Assembly (NCBI RefSeq): GCF_030546575.1
Contig: NZ_JAUOTN010000002.1
Span: 620,001-684,000 of the forward strand
Direction: 5' to 3'
Length of the DNA stretch: 64,000 nucleotides
Origin: Pontibacter coccineus
GTDB lineage: Bacteria > Bacteroidota > Bacteroidia > Cytophagales > Hymenobacteraceae
Shown here: in pieces, positions 53,537-61,200 of the stretch
Layout of the letters: each line of letters opens with the position of its first letter
Position numbering within the stretch: the stretch's first letter is position 1
Notes under the pieces: generated by a model
What the model saw: only the letters and a program-made list of their open reading frames with translations
What the model was told of the DNA's origin: nothing
Database searches by the model: none
Made by a program: the position numbers and the translations under genes

Positions 53537-54967
53537 ATGATGTTACTTAAACACAAACTACGCGCCTTTGTGGCAGGGGCTGCCCTGCTGGCTGCTATAC
53601 CTGCCATGGCGCAGCAAAACACCTACAAGTCCGACTCCACCGTCATCCGCAAGTTTTACGACGACGCCCTCACCAGCTACGAGAGCTATGAAAACCTGCG
53701 TTACCTCACCAAGAACATCGGTGCCCGCCTGAGCGGTTCGCCGCAGGCCGCCGCCGCCGTGGAGTGGAGTCGCCAGGTGATGGAGAAGATGGGCCTCGAC
53801 CGCGTGTACCTGCAGGAAGTGATGGTACCGCATTGGGTGCGTGGCGACAAGGAAGTGGGCCGTATCCTGAGCGGACGTAACGGCAGCCAGGAGGTAAACA
53901 TCCTGGCGCTGGGCAGTTCAGTAGGTACTGGCACGCAAGGCCTGAGTGCGCAGGTAATTGAAGTGCAAAACTTCGAAGAACTCGAGAAACTGGGCAAGAA
54001 GAAAGTGAAAGGAAAGATCGTGTTCTTCAACCGCCCGTTTGACAACAAGCACGTGCATACCATGGCAGCCTACAGCGGCGCGGTAGACCAGCGTGGCGGA
54101 GGCCCGGTGGCAGCTGCTAAGCTCGGTGCTGTGGCGGTACTGGTACGCTCAATGGCCAACGACATTCAGGACGTGGCCCATACCGGCAACACCCGCTATG
54201 CCGACGATGTGGAAAAAATACCGGCTGCTTCCATCAGCACCAGAGGCGCCGACGAATTAAGCGCGATGCTGAAAAACGATCCGGAGCTGAAATTCTACAT
54301 GCGCATGACCTGCGAAACCCGTCCGGACGTGCTTTCCTACAATGTGATCGGTGAAATCAAAGGATCCGAAAAGCCGGAAGAGATTGTGGTAGTAGGTGGC
54401 CACCTCGACTCCTGGGATGTTGGCGAAGGCGCCCATGACGACGGTACCGGCTGCGTGCAGTCCATTGAAGTGCTGCGTTTGCTCAAAGCACAAGGTATAC
54501 GCCCGAAGCGCACCATCCGGGCTGTGATGTTCATGAACGAAGAGAACGGTTTGCGTGGCGGACGTAAGTACGCTGGGGAGGCCAAAGCGAAAGGCGAGAA
54601 GCACGTAGCGGCCATCGAGTCTGATGCGGGCGGCTTTACGCCTCGCGGTTTTGGTTTCGATGCCAATGACGAGCAGTATGCTAAAATAATGGGTTGGGAA
54701 GAGTTGCTAGCCCATTACGGGTTGCACGAGTTGAGCCGTGGCGGCGGCGGCGCTGACATTGGTCCGCTGAAAGGCCAGAACAACGTCGTACTCATCGGTT
54801 TGCGCCCCGACTCACAACGCTACTTCGACTACCACCATACTCAAATCGACACTTTTGAAACCGTAAGCCGCCGCGAAATGCAGCTGGGCTCCGCCGGTAT
54901 GGCCGCACTGGTATACCTGATTTCGGAGCATGGACTGAATGGCGGAAGTGCCAAAGTAGGCAAGTAA
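53537..54967 (+). CDS. M28 family peptidase, carboxypeptidase Q-like
   Basis: Secreted zinc peptidase of 476 residues, signal peptide about 1-25 (IPAMAQ). A protease-associated (PA) insert lies at about 125-265. The zinc site is GGHLDSWDVGEGAHDDGTGC (His, Asp), MNEENGLRGGRKY (Glu-Glu), IESDAGGF (Asp) and YHHTQIDTFETV (His). This PA-plus-M28 layout resembles plasma glutamate carboxypeptidase/carboxypeptidase Q, a dipeptidase. Monocistronic, with a strong terminator. Confidence 0.92.
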   Translation: MMLLKHKLRAFVAGAALLAAIPAMAQQNTYKSDSTVIRKFYDDALTSYESYENLRYLTKNIGARLSGSPQAAAAVEWSRQVMEKMGLDRVYLQEVMVPHWVRGDKEVGRILSGRNGSQEVNILALGSSVGTGTQGLSAQVIEVQNFEELEKLGKKKVKGKIVFFNRPFDNKHVHTMAAYSGAVDQRGGGPVAAAKLGAVAVLVRSMANDIQDVAHTGNTRYADDVEKIPAASISTRGADELSAMLKNDPELKFYMRMTCETRPDVLSYNVIGEIKGSEKPEEIVVVGGHLDSWDVGEGAHDDGTGCVQSIEVLRLLKAQGIRPKRTIRAVMFMNEENGLRGGRKYAGEAKAKGEKHVAAIESDAGGFTPRGFGFDANDEQYAKIMGWEELLAHYGLHELSRGGGGADIGPLKGQNNVVLIGLRPDSQRYFDYHHTQIDTFETVSRREMQLGSAGMAALVYLISEHGLNGGSAKVGK

Positions 54968-54984
54968 ACAGTTTAAACTCATAA

Positions 54985-55022
54985 AAAAAGCCAGCTCTAT
55001 TTAGGTATAGAGCTGGCTTTTT
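54985..55022. terminator. Terminator with AGGTATAG in loop and stem
   Basis: A 16-bp perfect stem (54985-55000 with 55007-55022), 6-nt loop. The right arm begins within AGGTATAG. A- and T-runs on both sides suggest bidirectional use. Confidence 0.9.
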
Positions 55023-55245
55023 TATGCAAGTGCAAGGGCAGTGCTCAAAAGACCTCGCGGTGTCCGAAGGTCCCGCGAGCGTCTGTAGTGGTAACGGTGC
55101 TATGCCTTGCTGTATCCTGAGCGATATCTTTTATCTGAATCGTAATTGTTGATCGCGATTCACTTCCTATACCTATACCTATACCTTGCTGCGTTGCTAT
55201 CAAGCCACTAGCGGGTCTGAAAGACACTGCGAGGTCATGGCGAGC

Positions 55246-56460
55246 TTACGGCAGCAGGAGCGAGCTGTCACCATAGCTCAGGAAGCGGTAATTATTATCC
55301 AATGCGTGGCGGTATACCTGTTTCCAGTCTTCGCCAATAAAGGCAGCAACCAGCAGCAAGAGTGTGCTTTCGGGTTGGTGGAAGTTGGTGACAAGTCCGC
55401 TGCACATCCTAAAGGTATAACCCGGCGCGATGATGATCTGCGTGCTGGCGTGCAGGTACTGCGTTTGGTGCCGCTCCATGTAGTCGATCAGGGCACGAAA
55501 GGCTTCTGCAGCGGTGGGAGGCGTGCTGGTTTCATAGGGCAGCCATTGCGTGACATGCAGTTCCTCAGGTTTTAAGTTTGGCTGCTGCAACAGCAAAGTA
55601 CCCAGCCAATACAGGCTTTCCAGGCTGCGCATCGAAGTCGTGCCGACAGGTATAAGCGGCTTGCCCAGGTGCTCGAGCAGCTGCACTACCACCTGCTTCG
55701 ATACCATCAACTGCTCGGCGTGCATTTCGTGGGCCTCCATAGTGTCGGCCTTCACTGGTTTGAACGTGCCGGCGCCCACGTGCAGGGTCAGGTAAGTACT
55801 GCTTATACCTTTGGCCTGTAGCTGCTCCATTACCTTGTCAGTGAAGTGCAGTCCGGCAGTAGGGGCAGCCACGGCGCCTTCGTTGCGGGCATAAATAGTC
55901 TGGTAGCGGGTGCGGTCCTCAGGGGTGAGTTCGCGGTTCAGGTAAGGGGGCAGGGGCAATCGTCCGCAATGCTCCAGCACTTCGGCAAAGGTCAGCTCAG
56001 CGGGCGTCCACGTAAAGCGAATCAGGAAGTGCCCGTCCTGCTGTGCTTCGCGCTCGGCTGTTACCACGCCTCCTTCAAAAAATATCTTCAGCGGGCCTTC
56101 TTTCCAGCGCTTGTTGTTGCCAACCAAACATTTCCACGTGCAACTGCGGGTTTGCTGCATGGCCAGTTGCACTTCGCGGTGCGGCTTCACCGGCTCCAAA
56201 CAGAAAATCTCCACTGCGCCACCGGTCGGTTTGCTAAAAATCAACCTCGCCTGCACTACCTTGGTATTGTTAAACACCAGCAAACTGCCCGCTGGCAACA
56301 GCTCCGGCAAGTCTTGGAAGGTATGGTCCGCTATGATATGGCTTTTATAATGGAGGAGCTTGGACTGGTCACGCTCCGGCAGCGGAAATTTGGCAATGCG
56401 CTCATCTGGCAGCTCGTACACAAAATCCTTTATGGCCAGATTTTTCGGGTTGGTATGCAT
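55246..56460 (-). CDS. queA: S-adenosylmethionine:tRNA ribosyltransferase-isomerase family
   Basis: Protein of 404 residues of the QueA family, which transfers the ribosyl part of SAM to preQ1-tRNA in queuosine synthesis. Landmarks are FVYELPDERIAKFPLPERDQSKLL, LVFNNTKVVQARL, EGAVAAPTAGLHFTDKVMEQL, TLHVGAGTFKPVKADTMEAHEMHAEQ and FHQPESTLLLLVAAFIG. It is longer than classical QueA (about 340-355), so it may be the longer Bacteroidota paralogue; the symbol is tentative. Other queuosine genes are not nearby. Confidence 0.85.
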   Translation of the reverse strand: MHTNPKNLAIKDFVYELPDERIAKFPLPERDQSKLLHYKSHIIADHTFQDLPELLPAGSLLVFNNTKVVQARLIFSKPTGGAVEIFCLEPVKPHREVQLAMQQTRSCTWKCLVGNNKRWKEGPLKIFFEGGVVTAEREAQQDGHFLIRFTWTPAELTFAEVLEHCGRLPLPPYLNRELTPEDRTRYQTIYARNEGAVAAPTAGLHFTDKVMEQLQAKGISSTYLTLHVGAGTFKPVKADTMEAHEMHAEQLMVSKQVVVQLLEHLGKPLIPVGTTSMRSLESLYWLGTLLLQQPNLKPEELHVTQWLPYETSTPPTAAEAFRALIDYMERHQTQYLHASTQIIIAPGYTFRMCSGLVTNFHQPESTLLLLVAAFIGEDWKQVYRHALDNNYRFLSYGDSSLLLP

Positions 56461-56481
56461 CTGAATATGTTAAGAGTTATG

Positions 56482-56536
56482 AGTTAAGAGTTAAAAGTCA
56501 ATCTGCAGTGATTAACTGCCCTTTTAACTCTTAACT
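56482..56536. repeat. 16-bp perfect inverted repeat before queA
   Basis: AGTTAAGAGTTAAAAG (56482-56497) with its exact complement at 56521-56536, 23-nt loop. A further related taagagttatg copy lies just upstream at 56471. Confidence 0.8.
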
Positions 56537-56714
56537 TTCAACGCTAAACTGAATTTGTGCAAAGGTACATAACGATGCCTAAAATTATACCTGCTTGCCA
56601 GATTTGGTATCGGGGGTGGGTATAGGTAAGCAGTGTTACTGCCATGTCGAAGGCTTCGAAGCAGCAATAAGACGTGTTTACGGGATGTCAGGCAGATTCC
56701 AAAAAGGGGGAAAT

Positions 56715-57116
56715 CTATTTGGCTGTAGTTTCTTCTAAATCATCCAATTCCAGCTCCAGCGCCTTTACCGATATCAGGATCTCACGCAGGGCCAGCGCCA
56801 GCGAGATCATCAGTAGCAAAAGACTGAGACCGAAGGTGTACTTGCCTGCTGTGCTATACCCTGCAAAGAGGATGAACATGCAAAACACGCAGCCAAACAT
56901 ACTGGCAATGCCAAATGCCTGCATGTTGCGGATGAGGACCAGCCGAATGCGCAGGTTCTCGATCTGCCCATACACCAGTTGGCTCTGCGTGGAGGCATAC
57001 CGGGTTTTGAGGCTTCGGATCAGGCTGGCAAGCGCCAAGAAGCGGTTGGTATAAGCCAGCAGCAACAGCGAAATGGCCGGAAACAGGAGGGCAGGAGTAG
57101 TTAAGGTAATTTCCAT
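56715..57116 (-). CDS. DUF2721 family membrane protein
   Basis: Protein of 133 residues with three hydrophobic segments (about 6-24, 66-84, 90-110) and the DUF2721 pattern. That is PALLFPAISLLLLAYTNRFLALASLIRSL near the start, an Arg-rich amphipathic stretch, then paired spans and a short acidic tail. Function unknown. It lies 21 bases after the next gene on the same strand, so the two are probably cotranscribed. Confidence 0.8.
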   Translation of the reverse strand: MEITLTTPALLFPAISLLLLAYTNRFLALASLIRSLKTRYASTQSQLVYGQIENLRIRLVLIRNMQAFGIASMFGCVFCMFILFAGYSTAGKYTFGLSLLLLMISLALALREILISVKALELELDDLEETTAK

Positions 57117-57137
57117 GGACCCAATAAGGGTGTGAGT

Positions 57138-57680
57138 TTACTGAATGCTTTTCAGGAAGTCCTCGTCGAGGGGCTCGTCATCGTCTTCGTCGGGTTGTGG
57201 GGCGTCGAAGTCAATCTCCTGCAACGCTTCCAGACCTTCCAGTATCAGATCATCCAGCTCTTCTTTGGACGTGGCGTCCAGTGTCTGCTCAAACAAGGCC
57301 AGCAAGTGCTCGCGCTCCTCGTTCACAAATATTTCGTGGTACAGGTTGTCGAACAACCCAATCTTTTTCTGGATGATCTTGTCAATCTCGCGGGTGTTTT
57401 TCGCCTTGACAGCTTCCAACAATAAGTGCAGAACATCTTTAGCCCCCTCGTTGTCGGCCAGGCGGGCATAGGCCTTGATCAGCGCAATCGCTACACCCAG
57501 ACGCAGGCGCTCAAACCGGAAACCCACTTCCTCCGACACCTTATCTCCCTTACCGAGGCGCGATTGCTTCAGGGCCTGTTCCAATTGCTGGTACACAGTC
57601 GTGGAAGGCCCCTCAAATACTTGCGGAGTTTCTGGTGCAAAGGCAGTCTGGAGTAGTAGCTCAAAGCTCTTGGCGCTCAT
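57138..57680 (-). CDS. Hypothetical acidic helical protein
   Basis: Soluble, all-helical protein of 180 residues with a highly acidic C-terminus (DAPQPDEDDDEPLDEDF). No recognised domain. Probably the first gene of a two-gene unit with DUF2721. Confidence 0.65.
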   Translation of the reverse strand: MSAKSFELLLQTAFAPETPQVFEGPSTTVYQQLEQALKQSRLGKGDKVSEEVGFRFERLRLGVAIALIKAYARLADNEGAKDVLHLLLEAVKAKNTREIDKIIQKKIGLFDNLYHEIFVNEEREHLLALFEQTLDATSKEELDDLILEGLEALQEIDFDAPQPDEDDDEPLDEDFLKSIQ

Positions 57681-58213
57681 ACAGGATCAATCTAAAGTGA
57701 GAGATGGGCAAAGGTAATGTTTTGTGTCATGTTTTACTACAAACATACCATCGTTGGGCTTGCTCATAACATTTAATAAACTGTGAAAATACATAGAATT
57801 GATTCATGTATCGTAATATACCTATGTTTAAGTATTAACTTTGAAAAAGTATAGTTACCTTTTGTATATTTATTCCTGTCTATTAAATAATTTTTGTATA
57901 GTTTTGACAAGCCAATAATATGTTGTTAAAACTATGCTTATATGTAAGGTGGTGACAGATAGCTAAAATGTGCTTTTACAGGCATTTTATGATTAGAGAA
58001 TGTACTTTACAACTTGGCGTTATTATTACTAAATTATATTTAATTTATTATTAATATAGTTTAATAAGATATAGCTCAATTAAAATGCATGTAAGTAAAG
58101 TTCTATTTGGTATTTAAGTGATATACCTGAGCGACGTGTTACTTTATGCGGTTTAACCTATTTTCCCAGATTATGAAGACCCTTGAATCAGTTGAAATAT
58201 TAACCCTGCTTAT
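57681..58213. other. AT-rich regulatory spacer before the SprB-like gene
   Basis: 533 bases, strikingly AT-rich compared with both sides. No recognised RNA or long frame. A short frame at 58173-58223 overlaps the following start. One AGGTATA-family word (tatacct, near 58124) is present, fewer than in most spacers. It probably carries the promoter of the adhesin and perhaps an upstream regulatory site. Confidence 0.55.
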
Positions 58214-58223
58214 ATGGAAATAA
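58173..58223 (+). CDS. Possible 16-residue leader peptide
   Basis: ATG AAG ... AAA TAA encodes MKTLESVEILTLLIWK and overlaps the start of the SprB-like gene (58214) by 10 bases in another frame. Translational coupling is possible, but a frame this short can arise by chance. Confidence 0.25.
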   Translation: MKTLESVEILTLLIWK

Positions 58224-61200
58224 ACTTTACTCAAAAAATTTCCCATCTTCTTGCGATTTTACTCTTAGGGATGTTACAGCTGGTAGCTTCCCCTGATGTG
58301 TTTGCGCAGGTGCCTATTTATGAAGTTGACCTAAGTGGCAACCCGAACGGTATATGGACTTCGGGACAGGTAAATAGAAGTGGACAGACTTGTAGTGCCG
58401 CCTCCAATGAAAACTGTGTGCAGTTTAATATTAAACTGCATCCAAATTCCGGTGGAATGCAGTTTTTTATCTTAGAAGGGCCTGAGCCAACTGGTTCAAT
58501 GGGGTATCAGATAAATTGCGGGGCACAGCAAAAAGTAGGTGTCCCCATTTGCCTAACTGGTGCCGGGCCTCACATACTCTCGCTTTGTATGCCCGGAAAT
58601 GCTAAAGGCGTATTTCGAATTGTATCTACTGCCGCATTTAATGCTGCGCCAGATGTCTCCATTACCTTGGGTTGTTCTTCTATACTTAATGCTCCAGCTT
58701 CGTTTTTGGATGGTACAGTTACATGGAGAGATAAGTCCGGACAAGGCTTTGAGAAGTTTCTGAGTGATGTAAGAGCGACAAATCCAACTGTTACGCCCGA
58801 TGCAACTGCGCCGGCTTATGTGGATTATATCGTAAGTGGGAGTTCAAATACCTCACAGTGTACTAATATCCCGTACTATGACGAAATCAGGGTGTTCTTC
58901 TATCCCGAACCTGTTGTCACTGTTGGGCCTCAACCAGCCATTATCTGTCCGGGAGGTAGCAGCGTGCTGCTCACAGGCAGTGTAACAGGCGGTGATCAGG
59001 CGACCGGGTTTGACTACTTCTGGTATAACTCAAGCGGCACTGAGGTCGGGCGTGATATTACGTACACGGCAAACGCTGTTGGCACCTACAAATTCGCGGC
59101 GGTACCCAAAAACTCCTTTAACTGTAAAGAGTTCTCGGCCACGGTCAATGTGGTGACCAACCTCACCGCGAACGCTGGAGCAGATCAACTGGCCTGTTCT
59201 TCGGGCACGGTGCAGCTAGCTGGTACGGTAACTGCGGCTCTCGGAGGTCGCTGGAGCACGAGCGGTAGCGGCACTTTCTCTAACAGAGACGACCTGAACG
59301 CGATTTATACGCCATCTGCAGCAGATATTACTGCCGGGGCTGTTACGCTTACGCTGGAGTCAACTGGAAATGGTAATTGTTCGCCGGTGCGCAGCACAAC
59401 GCGTATCACCTTCTACAAGATGGAGGTGAAACTGACAGGCACCCCCGTTATCTGTAACGGCACGCTAGGCACCATCACGGCAAACGTAACAGGCGCGCAG
59501 GGTGCCTTGCGCTACCTGTGGAGCAATGGCGCCACCACTGCTACGATCAACGGTCTTTCAGCTGGCACTTACTCAGTGACTGTAACGGACGAAAAAAGCT
59601 GCTCGATTACACAGTCGTTTACAGTGACGCAGGTAACAGGCCCGTCTGACTTCACGGCCACGCCAACCAACACGACGTGCGGCAATGCCAATGGGCAGAT
59701 CATTGTCAATAATGTGACAGGTGGAACCTCGCCTTATACCTACAGTAAGGACGGTGCAAACTTCCAGACTTCCGCCACTTTCGCGGGTCTTGCGGTTGGG
59801 TCGCACACCATCACGGTGCGCGATGCCAACGGCTGTACGATCGCTAAATCCTTCACGCTAACCAATACACCAGGGCCGACTGCCGTAGCGGCGACCTCAA
59901 ACCCTGCCAGCTGTCTGAACAACGACGGCTCCATTACGGCCGGTACGGTAACGGGTGGTACTTCTCCTTATACTTACTCACTCAACGGCACCACTTTCCA
60001 GACAGGCACTGTCTTCACAGGTCTTGCCTCCGGAAGCTATACCTTAAGGGCGCGCGACGCCAACGGCTGTATTATAACAAGAGCTGTTACAGTTAGCCAG
60101 GCTACACTGACGAACTTCACAGCCACTCCGGTTTCTTCTACCTGCGGTGCCAGCAACGGTACCGTTACGGTGAGCAATGTGGTGGGCGGTATCAGTCCGT
60201 ATACCTACAGCAAGAACGGCACGACGTTCCAGGCTTCTAATGAGTTGACCGGCTTTGCGGCAGGTACGCATACCATCACGGTGAAGGACGACAAAGGCTG
60301 TACCTTCACTAAACAAGTGACGGTAACCAACATCGCCGGCCCAACAGATTTCACAACTGACCTGAAAGCCACCACCTGCGGCGCTACCAACGGCGAGATC
60401 ACGGTAACGGGCAGAACGGGCGGCACCTCGCCTTATACCTACAGCAAGGACGGGGTGAACTTCCAGACGTCGGCCACCTTCACAGGATTGGCTCAGGGAA
60501 CTCACACCATCACGGTGAAGGATGCCAACGGTTGTATCATTGCCAAAAGCTTCACGTTAACAAACATCGCCGGCCCTACGGCAGTGGCCGTGACGCCAGG
60601 TGCAGCCAGCTGCGCCGACAACGATGGCTCGGTCACGGCGGGTGCGGTAACCGGTGGCACAGCTCCCTATACCTACAGCATCAATGGCACGACGTTCCAG
60701 ACAGGAACGGCTTTCACAGGCCTTGCCTCCGGAAGCTATACCTTGACGGCGAAAGATGCCAACGGCTGTATCATCACCAGAGCGGTTACGATCGACAAAG
60801 TGATGCCGACAGACTTTACGGCAACGCCAGCGGCTGCGACTTGCGGTAACGCAAACGGCACCGTCGTGGTGAGCGGCATTGTGGGCGGCACGTCCCCTTA
60901 TACCTACAGCAAAAACGGCACGGCTTTCCAGACTTCAGCTACGCTGACGGGTTTGGCGGAAGGAACACACACGATTACGATAAAGGATGATCGCGGCTGT
61001 ACGATTGCCAAAACAGTAACCATCACCAACATCCCGGGTCCTACGGATCTGCAGGCGACGGTGAAGGCCTCTACCTGCGGCGACCCGAATGGTTCGTTTA
61101 CCGTGAGCACGGTAACAGGCGGCACGCGAAACTATACCTACTCCATCAACGGCGGCACTTACCAGACTTCCAACATTTTCGCTGCGCTGGCTTCCGGCAA

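Noticed and set aside
57681..58213. Possible riboswitch or small RNA in the AT-rich leader
   Set aside because: No recognisable conserved structure or motif could be traced by eye.
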